Counted from the first letter of the stretch, positions 1 through 9,607 are shown. The stretch is 64,000 nucleotides of DNA from an uncultured Hyphomicrobiaceae bacterium (GCA_937931785.1 CALHAX010000030.1:1-64000), one strand, 5' to 3'. Translations and numbers: made by a program. The notes: generated from the letters alone by a model not told the origin.

Positions 1-915
1 ATTTTTATCAAGGAAGTCTGAAATCGCGGAGAGACAAGCTTGTGGGTTTTCTTCGGCAAGAAAATGACCGGATTCGATGGGAACGCCCGTCAGGTTGGTG
101 CACCAGCGCTCCCAGGTCTTCAGTGGGCCCGCCTCGGTGCGGGCGACAAGATAGGCTTCGCTCCACATCATGAGGGTCGGAACGTCGATTGTGCGCCCTG
201 CGGTGCGGTCTGTATCGTCCAGTTTCCGATCGAATGTGGCGCCGGCGCGGTAGTCCTCGCACATGGCATGGACGCGGGCCGGATCGGCCATTTGTGCACG
301 GTAATGAGCGATGGCCGCCGGATCGAAATGATCGAGCGTCTTGCCGCCCGCCCAACTTCGTATGGTCCAGTCGGAGTAGAAATCGGTATTGGCGGCGATA
401 AGTGTTTCCGGCATTGGTGCAGGTTGCGCGAGGAACGGCCAGTGATAGGCGCTGATGGCGGTGTTCCAACGCATGTCGTCCCAGACTTCGATGGTTGGGA
501 CGATGTCGAACAGCAGGAGACTTTTTATGCATTCGGGATGGTCGAGAGTCAGGCGATAGGCGACGCGCCCGCCACGGTCGTGACCGCCGACGTGGAAGGT
601 GTTGTGGCCGAGGGCTGACATCATGCGCACCATGTCGGCTGCCATTGTGCGTTTCGAGTACCCTGTATGGTTCTCGCCGTCCGACGGGATAGAGCTGGCC
701 CCGTAGCCGCGCAGATCTGCAACAACAACCGTGAAGTGGTCTGTCAGCATTGGAGCGAGACGGTGCCAATGGACGTGGGTTTGCGGATAGCCGTGAAGCA
801 ATAGAAGTGGTGGGCCGTTCCCGGCATAACGGACGAAAATGGTGGCGTCATCCGTTTTGACGTGCTGTTGCTCAAAGCCGGGGAAGAGATCGGGCAGGTC
901 TTTGGGGAGGCTCAA
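1..915 (-). CDS. Haloacetate (probably fluoroacetate) dehalogenase-like alpha/beta hydrolase, 3' end cut by window
   Basis: Translating the minus strand gives 305 residues running off the window edge; this frame is missing from the ORF track because it starts with TTG and is incomplete. Family features seen: oxyanion-hole HGYPQT, nucleophile D113 in GHDRGGR, acid D137, base H284 in [10 protein letters not shown], carboxylate-binding R114 and R117, and halide-pocket H158, W159 and Y222. These match the known fluoroacetate dehalogenase set at a constant spacing. The expected reaction is hydrolytic removal of halide from haloacetate, giving glycolate, in the cytoplasm. The TTG overlaps the purD stop (TTGA) and follows AAGGAG by 8 bases; a stop lies just upstream in frame, so the start is well supported. 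Translation is probably coupled to purD. Substrate is inferred, and an epoxide hydrolase-like role is the main alternative. Confidence 0.88.
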   Translation of the reverse strand, partial: MSLPKDLPDLFPGFEQQHVKTDDATIFVRYAGNGPPLLLLHGYPQTHVHWHRLAPMLTDHFTVVVADLRGYGASSIPSDGENHTGYSKRTMAADMVRMMSALGHNTFHVGGHDRGGRVAYRLTLDHPECIKSLLLFDIVPTIEVWDDMRWNTAISAYHWPFLAQPAPMPETLIAANTDFYSDWTIRSWAGGKTLDHFDPAAIAHYRAQMADPARVHAMCEDYRAGATFDRKLDDTDRTAGRTIDVPTLMMWSEAYLVARTEAGPLKTWERWCTNLTGVPIESGHFLAEENPQACLSAISDFLDKN

Positions 916-2198
916 ACGGTTGTCTCCTTCTCACGTTGGATGGCGCGCCAGCCAATGTCGCGACGGCAAAACCCTTCAGGCCAGTCGATCTTGTCGACGG
1001 CGGCGTAGGCTTTGGTCTGTGCATCAGCGACATTTACACCGCGTGCCGTGACGGCGAGCACGCGACCACCAGTGGCGATGAGTGAACCGTCGGAGCGGCT
1101 CGTGCCAGCATGGAAAACCTCGATCATGGGATCGTCGGCTGCAGCATCAAGGTTGCCAATTTTTGACCCCTTTTCATAGTTTCCGGGATAACCTTGCGTC
1201 GCGAGGACGACGGTCAATGCTGTGTCATCGTGCCAGCGGAGGTCGAATTTTTCGAGCGCGCCGTCCGCGGTTGCGATCAGAGCGGTGAGCAGATCTGACT
1301 TCAGTCGCATCATGAGGGCCTGGCATTCGGGATCGCCGAAACGGACGTTATATTCGATCAGTTCCGGCCCCTTGTCCGTGATCATCAGGCCCGCGAACAG
1401 GACGCCCTTGAACGGGGTGCCTCGTGCATTCATGGCCGCGACGGTTGGGCGGATAATTTCATCCATGGTGCGGTGCACGAGTTCGTCGGTCATCACGGGT
1501 GCGGGGGAGTATGCACCCATGCCGCCAGTGTTGGGTCCCTTGTCGCCGTCGAAAACCTGCTTGTGGTCTTGCGCGGTTGCGAGGGGGAGGACGTGTGTGC
1601 CGTCCACGAGGGCGAAGAAACTTGCTTCTTCACCCACAAGATACGCTTCGATCACGACTTCCGCACCGGCGCCTCCGAACGCCCCTTCGAAGCAGGCATC
1701 GATGGCGGCTTCGGCTTCGGTGCGTGTCTCGGCGATGATCACGCCCTTGCCGGCGGCAAGCCCATCGGCCTTGATGACAATCGGGACGGGGTGTTCCGCG
1801 AGATAGGTTTTCGCGGCGGCGGCGTCGGAGAAACGTCCATAAGAGGCCGTCGGAATGTTGAACTCCTGGCAGAGGTCCTTTGTGTAACCCTTGGAACCTT
1901 CGAGCTGGGCTGCGGCAGCTGAGGGGCCAAACACCTTGATATCTGCGGTGTTCAGGCTGTCCGCCAGCCCGTCGACGAGTGGCTGTTCGGGACCAACAAC
2001 GACGAAACCGATATTCTTGTTCCGGCAGAACGCGATCACGGCGTCATGGTCACTGGCGGACACATCCACGCAGTCTGCGACTTCTGCGATTCCCGCGTTT
2101 CCGGGCGCGCAATAGAGTTTCGTTAACATCGGACTGGCGCTGATGGCCCAGGCAAGGGCATGCTCGCGGCCACCGGAGCCGATCAAGAGGACATTCAT
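912..2198 (-). CDS. purD: Phosphoribosylamine--glycine ligase (GARS)
   Basis: Cytoplasmic ATP-dependent ligase that joins phosphoribosylamine and glycine in the second step of purine synthesis. The protein is 428 residues, normal for the family, starting [17 protein letters not shown]. The glycine-rich N-terminal domain is followed by an ATP-grasp domain with [11 protein letters not shown] and the metal-binding stretch around [11 protein letters not shown] chose the internal ATG at 2198 over the longer ORF start because the N-terminal motif begins exactly there. It diverges from xseA across about 130 bases and its stop overlaps the start of the downstream dehalogenase gene. Confidence 0.97.
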   Translation of the reverse strand: MNVLLIGSGGREHALAWAISASPMLTKLYCAPGNAGIAEVADCVDVSASDHDAVIAFCRNKNIGFVVVGPEQPLVDGLADSLNTADIKVFGPSAAAAQLEGSKGYTKDLCQEFNIPTASYGRFSDAAAAKTYLAEHPVPIVIKADGLAAGKGVIIAETRTEAEAAIDACFEGAFGGAGAEVVIEAYLVGEEASFFALVDGTHVLPLATAQDHKQVFDGDKGPNTGGMGAYSPAPVMTDELVHRTMDEIIRPTVAAMNARGTPFKGVLFAGLMITDKGPELIEYNVRFGDPECQALMMRLKSDLLTALIATADGALEKFDLRWHDDTALTVVLATQGYPGNYEKGSKIGNLDAAADDPMIEVFHAGTSRSDGSLIATGGRVLAVTARGVNVADAQTKAYAAVDKIDWPEGFCRRDIGWRAIQREKETTV

Positions 2199-2325
2199 GT
2201 GCGAAACCTTCGAGATGTGCGCCTGCAGCGCATGACATTGCCGGGGACGATGCGCACCGGGTGGTGTCATCGGTTGCGATGTCTTGTATCATCGCCACTC
2301 ACGAGGGCAAATCGAGGTTCAGCGC

Positions 2326-3783
2326 GTGGCGAAAGCAGCAAGCGTAGGCGGCACGACAACAGCAGATGCTGGAGCGAACACGCAGGAATACACCGTCTCC
2401 GAGCTCTCCATGGGACTCAAGAAGACCATTGAGACGATGTACGACCATGTGCGTGTTCGCGGCGAAGTGGGCCGTGTGTCGCGCCCGGCATCCGGTCATC
2501 TCTATCTCGACCTGAAGGACGACAAGGCCGTTATCGCGGGCGTCGTGTGGAAAGGTGTAGCGGGGCGGTTGCGTGTTCAGCCCGAGCAGGGCCTCGAAGT
2601 GATTGCGACGGGGCGCCTGACGACGTTTCCGGGCCAGAGCAAATACCAGATCGTTATCGAATCGGTTGAGCCCGCCGGGGTCGGGGCGCTGATGGCGCTG
2701 CTTGAGGAGCGAAAGAAAAAACTCCAGGCTGAAGGCTTGTTCGACGAGGCGCGCAAGAAGCCGTTGCCTACGCTGCCCGGGTTGGTCGGGATTGTGACAT
2801 CACCGACCGGGGCCGTCATTCGCGACATGATGCACGGATTCAACGAACGGTTTCCGACGCGGGTTCTGGTGTGGCCAGTGCGGGTCCAGGGGGAGGCATC
2901 CGCCAATGAAGTCGCTGCGGCAATCCGGGGCTTTAACCGTATGGGTGGCGACAGTGGCTTCCCCCGGCCTGAGGTTCTGATTGTCGCGCGCGGTGGTGGC
3001 AGTCTTGAGGATTTGTGGGGCTTCAACGAGGAGGTTGTTGCGCGTGCGGTGGCGGAAAGTGAAATTCCGGTGATTTCTGCGGTCGGGCACGAAACTGACT
3101 GGACGCTGATCGATCTGGTGGCGGATGCGCGTGCGCCCACACCGACCAAGGCTGCCGAGTGGGCGGTGCCCCGGCAAAGTGACTTGCTGGATCGTTTGGG
3201 CGATCTTGATCATCGCCTCAAACTCTCGCTGCAACGTCGACTGGAGGAGGCACGATCCCGCCTGACTGCTGCGGCGCGTGGACTGCCCCGCATGCAGGAT
3301 CTGATCGGGCTGCCGCGGCAGCGCTTCGACAACGCATCTGCGCGGCTGAACAGCGCCTTGATGATGAACACGCAATCGCATGCCAATCGCTTTGCGCGTG
3401 TGCACGGACGGTTGCATGTGGATGCCCTGCGCCAACGGGTTCGCGGCGAGCAGGAGCGCCTTCTGCAGGTGCGTGCACGTGCCGGGCGGGCAATGACCAA
3501 CTCGTTGCGGGGACATCGTCAGTCGATCGAAACGCAAGGCAAACTATTGCAATCATTGAGTTATCAGGGCGTCCTGGAACGTGGGTTTGCGCTGGTTCGT
3601 GATGGAGACGGCGCACCAGTGCGTCATGCTGCGAAGACCGAACCGGGTATGCTATTGCAAATTGAATGGGCGGATGGACGTATCGATGCTACTGTCGCTG
3701 GCGGCGATGATGGTGCTGGTGAAACGTGGCCGCGACGCAAGAAGGCCAAACCTGCCAAGGTGGATCAAGGTTCACTTTTTTGA
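2326..3783 (+). CDS. xseA: Exodeoxyribonuclease VII large subunit
   Basis: Large subunit of the single-strand DNA exonuclease used in mismatch repair and degradation of single-stranded DNA. An N-terminal OB-fold domain (YTVSELSMGLKKTIE, FPGQSKYQIVIESVEP) precedes the catalytic domain with VARGGGSLEDLWGFNEE and ISAVGHETDWTLIDLVAD, then a long helical region and a C-terminal tail. The protein is about 485 residues. The GTG at 2326 follows a GAGG by 8 bases and removes an unlikely N-terminal extension; the track start at 2284 is the alternative. xseB is not in the window. Divergent from purD. Confidence 0.95.
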   Translation: MAKAASVGGTTTADAGANTQEYTVSELSMGLKKTIETMYDHVRVRGEVGRVSRPASGHLYLDLKDDKAVIAGVVWKGVAGRLRVQPEQGLEVIATGRLTTFPGQSKYQIVIESVEPAGVGALMALLEERKKKLQAEGLFDEARKKPLPTLPGLVGIVTSPTGAVIRDMMHGFNERFPTRVLVWPVRVQGEASANEVAAAIRGFNRMGGDSGFPRPEVLIVARGGGSLEDLWGFNEEVVARAVAESEIPVISAVGHETDWTLIDLVADARAPTPTKAAEWAVPRQSDLLDRLGDLDHRLKLSLQRRLEEARSRLTAAARGLPRMQDLIGLPRQRFDNASARLNSALMMNTQSHANRFARVHGRLHVDALRQRVRGEQERLLQVRARAGRAMTNSLRGHRQSIETQGKLLQSLSYQGVLERGFALVRDGDGAPVRHAAKTEPGMLLQIEWADGRIDATVAGGDDGAGETWPRRKKAKPAKVDQGSLF

Positions 3784-3877
3784 GCAACACGGTGTGGCGG
3801 TTTTGATCCACGGCTTCTATACAAGGTGTTGGATCCAGGCGCTTCGACGCCAATTTGCGAGATGCGAAACTGCTGTG

Positions 3878-4108
3878 ATGAACAGATTTGAACGTTTGGG
3901 CGCGCTTTCATCGTTGGCGACCGTCAAATATCTGGATGGTGAATTTCAGGTGGTTGCGCCGGGGGATCATGTGGTGTGTGCCGTGACGGGTGAAAAGATT
4001 CCGTTGGATCTGCTGTCGTACTGGAGTGTCGAGCGGCAGGAGCCCTATGCCACGGCGCAAGCCGGGCTGGACCGGCTTCTTGAGACGCGAGCCGAGTCGA
4101 AAAGTTGA
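3878..4108 (+). CDS. DUF2093 domain-containing protein
   Basis: A 76-residue protein starting MNRFERLG and carrying the conserved DUF2093 core: KYLDGEFQVVAPGDHVVCAVTGEKIPLDLLSYWSVERQEPY. The family is a short alphaproteobacterial domain of unknown function commonly found next to lpxK and waaA, and here it converges on lpxK with 12 bases between stops. A pair of cysteine/threonine-containing turns (CAVTGE) looks like a small beta structure, but no metal site is complete. The track extends this ORF upstream into xseA; the internal ATG at 3878 matches the family N-terminus. GTG at 3875 is a possible alternative. Confidence 0.9.
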   Translation: MNRFERLGALSSLATVKYLDGEFQVVAPGDHVVCAVTGEKIPLDLLSYWSVERQEPYATAQAGLDRLLETRAESKS

Positions 4109-4120
4109 CGGGTTTGCGGG

Positions 4121-5173
4121 TCATCCCGCTCCGTGCTGCCGCAGCACCATATCAAGCATGGCATCGAGCCGTGCGGCGTCGCTTCCCTGAAACCTGAATG
4201 CAACAGGTAGTGCAAGGCTGCGTTCGAGCAATTTGAGGCGAGCCGATTGTTGTTTCGCGCCGAGCAAGCGAACGCGATCCTTCTCAGTTGTCACAATTAC
4301 TGCCTCCTCACGCTTCGCGGCGAACAGGATTTTCTCTGCTTCGGGATCGGTGAACGCGTGGTGGTCCGGGAAATCAAAGCGATCGCGTATTTGTGCGCCG
4401 CAATCCTCCAGCGTTTTGTGAAACCGTGACGGATTTCCGATGCCGGAGAATGCAACGACAGCGCGTTTGGATAATTCAATTTTGTTTGTCGCAGGTGCAA
4501 GCGTGCCGTTTATGACAGGAACTGAAATCCGCATAGACGCTAACTTTTCTCTGGTCTGCTCTGATGATTCTCCGTTGATCAAGATTGCATCAACGTGTTC
4601 AAATTGACGCCTGAGTGACACGCGCAGTGGGCCAGATGGAATGGCCCAGCCGTTACCCAAACCGCGTGCGCCATCAATGACAGCGATGGTCAGGTTTTTT
4701 CCGAGCGTCGGATTTTGCATCCCGTCATCCATGATGATAGCGGTCGCGTTTGTGCGCTCGATGTGTTTTGCACCCATGACGCGGTCGCGGCAGACGACTG
4801 TTGGTGCTGCGTTTGCGAGCAACAATGGTTCGTCACCCACGCGCTCGGCCTTGTCCGTTTCCGGGGTTACATCATATGGGCCGCTCACGGTGCCGCCATA
4901 GCCGCGGGTGAGGATTGCAGGGCGTGCGCCAAGTACCTTGAGGCGCGCCGCGATATGGATAGTGAGCGGCGTCTTGCCGGTTCCTCCAGCAGTGAAGTTA
5001 CCAACGCAGATGACGGGTAAAGAGGAAATATAATCGGGTTGAGCTGTCATGCGATGCCCTGCGACAGCACTATAGATTGTCGACGCCGGACTGAGGAGCC
5101 ACGGGATTGTCCTGTTCAATAAGCCAGGACCTTCACCCCCGGGATACCACCAACCTGGGGCGCTAGCTGGCAT
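4121..5173 (-). CDS. lpxK: Tetraacyldisaccharide 4'-kinase
   Basis: Inner-membrane-associated kinase that phosphorylates the 4' position of the lipid A precursor. The 350-residue product starts MPASAPGWWYPGGEGP, has a hydrophobic N-terminal segment (LLSPASTIYSAVAG) and the P-loop VGNFTAGGTGKTPL, then the conserved RGYGG and VGDEPLLLA stretches. I used the ATG at 5173, not the longer track start, because the family N-terminus begins there. It overlaps the end of the upstream DUF374-WaaA gene by 11 bases, so the two are probably translationally coupled in a lipid A/Kdo operon. Confidence 0.96.
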   Translation of the reverse strand: MPASAPGWWYPGGEGPGLLNRTIPWLLSPASTIYSAVAGHRMTAQPDYISSLPVICVGNFTAGGTGKTPLTIHIAARLKVLGARPAILTRGYGGTVSGPYDVTPETDKAERVGDEPLLLANAAPTVVCRDRVMGAKHIERTNATAIIMDDGMQNPTLGKNLTIAVIDGARGLGNGWAIPSGPLRVSLRRQFEHVDAILINGESSEQTREKLASMRISVPVINGTLAPATNKIELSKRAVVAFSGIGNPSRFHKTLEDCGAQIRDRFDFPDHHAFTDPEAEKILFAAKREEAVIVTTEKDRVRLLGAKQQSARLKLLERSLALPVAFRFQGSDAARLDAMLDMVLRQHGAG

Positions 5174-7196
5174 CTGAGCGCGCCTGAGGTTGTGTCGGCG
5201 TGCTGCCGAGATAGGGGGTAATACGACTGAGTGTCTGTTCCAGCGCTCCGTCGAGTTCGGTAAGCGCATTGGCTGCATTTGATATCATTCTTATGGCGTC
5301 GTCGGGTTGGGCAAGGAGGCGGAGGACCGAAGCTGCAAGTTCTTCGGCGTTCGCTACGCGGACAATGCCATCGTGACGATCGAGACTGTCGATGATTGCC
5401 TCGAAGTTGTGGGTGTGCGGACCAGTCACGACAGGCGCTCCAAGGCGAATGGGTTCAATCGGGTTCTGGCCGCCATGCGGGACGAGGGAACCTCCCATGA
5501 ATGTGACATTGCTTACGGAGTAAAACAATCCAGTTTCGCCAAGTGTGTCGGCGATGTAGATGTCTGTTTCATCCGAAATGTCCTGTTTCAGCGAGCGTCG
5601 AGCGATGGACAAGCCTTCGGCTTTCAGTGTGTTCACAATGTCTTCTCCACGTGCTGGATGACGTGGAACAATAACCGTCAGGATATCGGATGTTTTTTTG
5701 CGGATTATTTTATGCGCTTCTGCAATCTGCTCCTCTTCGCCAGGATGTGTACTCGCGGCAACAAACACGGGACGGACCTCAATTTGAGAGCGTAATGCTG
5801 TGAGGTTATCGCTATTGATTTCTTGTGGCGAAGCGTCAATTTTGAGGTTCCCGACGACCTCCACATTCATGGCTCCAAGTCTGGCAAAGCGCAGGAGGCT
5901 TGCAGATGTTTGTGCCAGTATGAGGTCGAACCGTGTAAACAGACTCGCCGCAGTGCGTTTGCGAAATACTTTACGCCAGGCGTTTGCGGATTTGGCAGAG
6001 AGTGTGGCGTTCAGAAGGATCAAAGGGATTTTTTTAGTAGACGTTTCATAGATCAGATTTGGCCAGATCTCGGATTCGACGAGGAACGCTACATCTGGTT
6101 TCCAGTGATCCAGAAAGTTACGTACCATGCGAGGACCATCAATAGGTATGTATTGATGAAGTGCAATGTCTGTCAGATGATCTATCGCGATTTTGGCTGA
6201 TGTCACTGTGCCTGTGGTGACCAGGAGGTTCAATTCTGGATGGCGGAGGTTTATCTCATGCAGTAGCGGACGTATTGCGTTCAATTCGCCCACGCTTGCT
6301 GCGTGAAACCATGCGATCCGACCTTCAGGGCGAGGTAGAGACGGACGCCCAAGCCGCTCGTTCTGACGAGCAGGGTCTTCCTTGCCGCGTTTTGCCCTCC
6401 GGTTGAGGATGTGCGGGCCAATCGGTTCCAGTGTGCGCGTGACGATGCGATAGATGCGTGCTGCCATCCCGGGTGGGGTCGGGCGGCCTGTCAAGGGCGC
6501 TCGCGGATTGTTTTCTGCTCCTGCCAGTTGATAGGCCCGCGTTGTCAAATCACTGAGCTGTGTTTCCAGGTCCTTGCGAATTTTTTCATAGTCATCGTTT
6601 GTGCCGGACCGGGGAACATGAATGGGTTCTCCTGCGGTGACCCCGATTGTGGAGAACGGCAGGTTGACCGTCATCCGGCTCCATGTGTTCAGCGTGCGGA
6701 ACCGGTTGGAGGCAGCCGTTACCGTTACGATCGGGCGACCTGACAGGCGGGCAAGGGTGATGATGCCCTCCCCCAGACGGCGGGCCGGCCCCGGAGGAAC
6801 ATCTGCGGTGAGTGCTATCGAGGTTCCTGCCTTGAGGGCTGTCAGGCTGGCGCGCAACGCCGTGGCCCCGCCTCTGTCGCGTTTACGTGCACCGGAACCC
6901 GCACCGCGTATCAGCTCTAACTCAAACTCCTCCAGAACCGAGCTTAGAATGTCAGCATCCTCGTGGCGCGCGACCATGACCCCGGTCGGGACGTCCATCA
7001 GGCGAATAAGCGGGATCAAAAGGAATTGCCCGTGCCAGAATGCATAGATGACCGGCTGATCGTCGCGCGTTCGTTCGATGCAATCTTTCGGGTCGTAGAC
7101 AAATGTGCTGGTGCGTCCGACAAGGCGCAGGAATCCTGCCAGCGTTTTTGCCGTTAGCTTTGGAAGCAGCGTGCGTGTTTTGCCCGTGTCAGCCAT
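5163..7196 (-). CDS. waaA: Fused DUF374 acyltransferase-like protein and Kdo transferase (WaaA)
   Basis: One uninterrupted 677-residue frame holds two proteins usually encoded separately. Residues about 1-230 are a DUF374 lysophospholipid acyltransferase-like domain (FWHGQFLLIP, TADVPPGPARRLGEGI). Residues about 244-677 are a complete 3-deoxy-D-manno-octulosonate transferase: an N-terminal RIYRIVTRTLEPIGPHILNRR anchor region, HAASVGE with the catalytic glutamate at about 304, and GT-B C-terminal motifs such as SLVPHGGQNPIEP. WaaA adds Kdo to lipid IVA at the inner membrane. An internal ATG exists at residue 244 but no ribosome binding site precedes it, so a true fusion is favoured. It lies between DUF4170 and lpxK. 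Confidence 0.93.
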   Translation of the reverse strand: MADTGKTRTLLPKLTAKTLAGFLRLVGRTSTFVYDPKDCIERTRDDQPVIYAFWHGQFLLIPLIRLMDVPTGVMVARHEDADILSSVLEEFELELIRGAGSGARKRDRGGATALRASLTALKAGTSIALTADVPPGPARRLGEGIITLARLSGRPIVTVTAASNRFRTLNTWSRMTVNLPFSTIGVTAGEPIHVPRSGTNDDYEKIRKDLETQLSDLTTRAYQLAGAENNPRAPLTGRPTPPGMAARIYRIVTRTLEPIGPHILNRRAKRGKEDPARQNERLGRPSLPRPEGRIAWFHAASVGELNAIRPLLHEINLRHPELNLLVTTGTVTSAKIAIDHLTDIALHQYIPIDGPRMVRNFLDHWKPDVAFLVESEIWPNLIYETSTKKIPLILLNATLSAKSANAWRKVFRKRTAASLFTRFDLILAQTSASLLRFARLGAMNVEVVGNLKIDASPQEINSDNLTALRSQIEVRPVFVAASTHPGEEEQIAEAHKIIRKKTSDILTVIVPRHPARGEDIVNTLKAEGLSIARRSLKQDISDETDIYIADTLGETGLFYSVSNVTFMGGSLVPHGGQNPIEPIRLGAPVVTGPHTHNFEAIIDSLDRHDGIVRVANAEELAASVLRLLAQPDDAIRMISNAANALTELDGALEQTLSRITPYLGSTPTQPQARSDAS

Positions 7197-7232
7197 CGAT
7201 ATCCTGGTATGCCGGGCCTGCCAGCGATCCGA

Positions 7233-7487
7233 TCAGGACTTCTCGTCCAGGTTCGGTTCGAGAAGGCGGTGAATGTGGACCACGAAATAGCGCATCTGTG
7301 CGTTATCGACCGTGCGTTGCGCAGCGTTCTTCCAGGCATCGTAGGCGCTGGCGTAATCAGGGAACATGCCGACAATATCAAGTTTTGAGAGGTCGTTGAA
7401 GTCGACACCGTCCAAATCCGAGAGTTCTCCGCCGAACACCAGGTGGAGCAGTTGTTCGGGCTTTTTGCCCTGGTCTTCTTCAGCCAT
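7233..7487 (-). CDS. DUF4170 domain-containing protein
   Basis: An 84-residue soluble protein with the DUF4170 core: LHLVFGGEL, FNDLSKLDIVGMFPDYASAYDAWKNAAQRTVDNAQMRYFVVHIHRLLEP. The family is of unknown function, restricted largely to alphaproteobacteria, and habitually sits immediately upstream of waaA, as here (37 bases). GGTGGGA precedes the ATG. It is probably the first gene of the lipid A/Kdo operon DUF4170-waaA-lpxK, so an accessory role in envelope assembly is a guess from context only. Confidence 0.88.
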   Translation of the reverse strand: MAEEDQGKKPEQLLHLVFGGELSDLDGVDFNDLSKLDIVGMFPDYASAYDAWKNAAQRTVDNAQMRYFVVHIHRLLEPNLDEKS

Positions 7488-7771
7488 GGTCGTCCCACCC
7501 GTTCTGCGTCAATCCTGCGCCGCTTCCTGCACGAATTCGCGCATGGCGGCAAGTTTACCGCGCAACGAGCGGTTCATTGGTAAAGTGTCCCATAGCAGCG
7601 CACACATACAGCGAACGCTAACCACGTTGCTTAAGTGGTTCTGAAGCGTTGCGTGCTAGTTTTGTCTGGCTCGGGTGCCGTTTGCGGCACATCAAGAGTT
7701 GACAGGTTCTGGCGTGACGGTGCGGACATTCAATAAGGATGCCGCGCCGTCGTCCAGCCCGTCCAACCCCA

Positions 7772-8731
7772 TCAAGCCATTGCAGAACGTAGCGCCGTGT
7801 CCAGAACCACGGCAAGAAAGACGAGTGCACCGGTCGTATGGTTGGCCCGGAAGCGGACAATGCAGTTGTCTGGATCAGACGTGTCGAGTGTTGTGACCTG
7901 CCAGGCCATGTGCAAGGCGACGGCTGCCATGCCAGTGGCGAAGAGTACGCGTGCGTCGGCCATCCAGCCAGCGGCAAAGATCAGACACCAGGCCAGTGCA
8001 AAGAATGCCGTCAGGTAGACAGGTGTCTTGTCGCCGAAGTGGAGCGCTGTTGATTTCAGGCCCAGCAAGGCATCGTCTTCCTTGTCCTGGTGTGCGTAGA
8101 TTGTGTCGTAAGCGATTGTCCAGGCGATGCCTCCAAGATAGAGCACCACAGGCGTCCAGCCGAGATTTCCGAAAATTGTGGTCCAGCCGAGCAGTGCGCC
8201 CCAGTTAAAGGCCAGGCCGAGTACAAGCTGCGGCCAGTTGATGAAGCGCTTCATGAAGGGGTAAATCGCGACAATGCCGAGCGAAGCGATGCCGAGGCCG
8301 ATGGTTGTCCAATTGAACTGGAGCAGGACCAGTAGTCCGATCAGGCAGAGCGCCACCATAAAGACAGTGGCCTGGCGTGGCGTCACCTGGCCGCTTGGTA
8401 TTGGGCGTGAGATGGTTCGGGCGACCTTGGCGTCGTAATCGCGATCGACGAGATCATTGAACACGCACCCGGCGCCACGCATGACGGTGGCTCCCACGGC
8501 AAACAGAAATATGTGCCACCAATTGGGCCACGTCGTTCCCGCTGCGGACGCGGCAATGGCGGCAGACCAAAGGCAGGGCCAAAGCAGCAACCATGTGCCA
8601 ATGGGTCGATCCATGCGGGCGAGGCGCAGATAGGGGCGGGTGCTAACGGGAGCCCGTGTGTCGACCCAGTTGCCGCGTACGGCATCGGCGACCGTTCCGC
8701 TGTTTTGCTGTGTCTGATGTCGCGTCGCCAT
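7772..8731 (-). CDS. ubiA: 4-hydroxybenzoate polyprenyltransferase
   Basis: Integral membrane prenyltransferase that attaches the polyprenyl tail to 4-hydroxybenzoate in ubiquinone synthesis. The 319-residue product has the two aspartate-rich Mg-binding motifs, NDLVDRDYDAKVARTISRP and YDTIYAHQDKEDD, and about eight to nine hydrophobic helices. It is divergent from rsmE. About 80 bases downstream of its stop lies a small perfect hairpin (7675-7690) without a T-run. No ubiquinone genes flank it. Confidence 0.96.
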   Translation of the reverse strand: MATRHQTQQNSGTVADAVRGNWVDTRAPVSTRPYLRLARMDRPIGTWLLLWPCLWSAAIAASAAGTTWPNWWHIFLFAVGATVMRGAGCVFNDLVDRDYDAKVARTISRPIPSGQVTPRQATVFMVALCLIGLLVLLQFNWTTIGLGIASLGIVAIYPFMKRFINWPQLVLGLAFNWGALLGWTTIFGNLGWTPVVLYLGGIAWTIAYDTIYAHQDKEDDALLGLKSTALHFGDKTPVYLTAFFALAWCLIFAAGWMADARVLFATGMAAVALHMAWQVTTLDTSDPDNCIVRFRANHTTGALVFLAVVLDTALRSAMA

Positions 8732-8869
8732 AGATTACTCTCGTTCTGTCCTGCGAGGCCTTTGCAGGTCCACACGAATATGCAACCGAGCTGGCCGATG
8801 CGGTATGATGCATTTGGAATTGGGCTCATTCGTCGCGGCTGGGGTGACTTTGAGGGAGCGGGCAGAATC

Positions 8870-9607
8870 ATGAGCGAACGCAAGAACCGGGAGCAACGCC
8901 TGTTCGTCGATCACGATCTTGTCGCTGGTTGTGTCGTCGCCTGTGACACAGCGCAACGGAACTATCTGATTAATGTTCTGCGACTTGGAGACGGGGCATC
9001 GGTACTCGTGTTCAATGGGCGTGACGGCGAGTGGCGTGCGTATGTGCGTCCCGAAAATCGCAAGCTATGCGGACTTGAAATCAGTGATCAGGTCCGAACT
9101 CAGTCGGACGGGCCGGACGTGGAACTGCTTTTTGCGCCACTCAAACGCGCACGGCTGGACTACATGGTTCAGAAAGCAACAGAACTTGGCGTCATTAAGT
9201 TACGCCCGGTCATTACGACTTACACGCAGGCCGAGCGCGTTAATCTGGAGCGGATGCGGAGTAATGTGATCGAGGCTGCTGAGCAGTGTGGTGTTTTGCA
9301 TTTGCCGGACGTGTGCAAGCCTTGGAAACTAACTTCAGTGCTGGATGGCTGGGATGAAGCGCGCACGCTTGTGTTCTGCGATGAGGGGGCCCCGATCGGA
9401 AATCCTGTTGCGGCTTTACGCGAGGTTAGGGGGCCGGTTTCTGTGCTGATCGGTCCGGAAGGCGGGTTTTCACCGCAAGAGCGCGAGCGCCTGCACCATA
9501 TGGCCGCCAGCTGTACTCTATCGCTTGGGCCGCGCATTATGCGGGCGGATACTGCGGCGGTGGCCGCCCTGGCATTGGTCAATGCTGTCATTGGCGATTG
9601 GCAGTAG
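8870..9607 (+). CDS. rsmE: 16S rRNA (uracil(1498)-N(3))-methyltransferase
   Basis: SPOUT-class methyltransferase that methylates U1498 of 16S rRNA. The 245-residue product begins MSERKNREQRLFVDHDL, with an N-terminal PUA-like domain (YLINVLRLGDGASVLVFNGRDGEW) and the knotted C-terminal domain carrying LIGPEGGFSPQE and LSLGPRIMRADTA. The track ORF starts far upstream at 8513 inside the ubiA shadow; the ATG at 8870 fits family length and is preceded by GAGGGAG. Followed by gshA after about 100 bases; co-transcription is possible. Confidence 0.96.
   Translation: MSERKNREQRLFVDHDLVAGCVVACDTAQRNYLINVLRLGDGASVLVFNGRDGEWRAYVRPENRKLCGLEISDQVRTQSDGPDVELLFAPLKRARLDYMVQKATELGVIKLRPVITTYTQAERVNLERMRSNVIEAAEQCGVLHLPDVCKPWKLTSVLDGWDEARTLVFCDEGAPIGNPVAALREVRGPVSVLIGPEGGFSPQERERLHHMAASCTLSLGPRIMRADTAAVAALALVNAVIGDWQ

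Noticed and set aside
7509-7577. 22-codon minus-strand ORF (MNRSLRGKLAAMREF...) just before DUF4170
   Set aside because: Weak ribosome binding site, no homology, and the frame stays open upstream without a clear start; a leader peptide cannot be supported.
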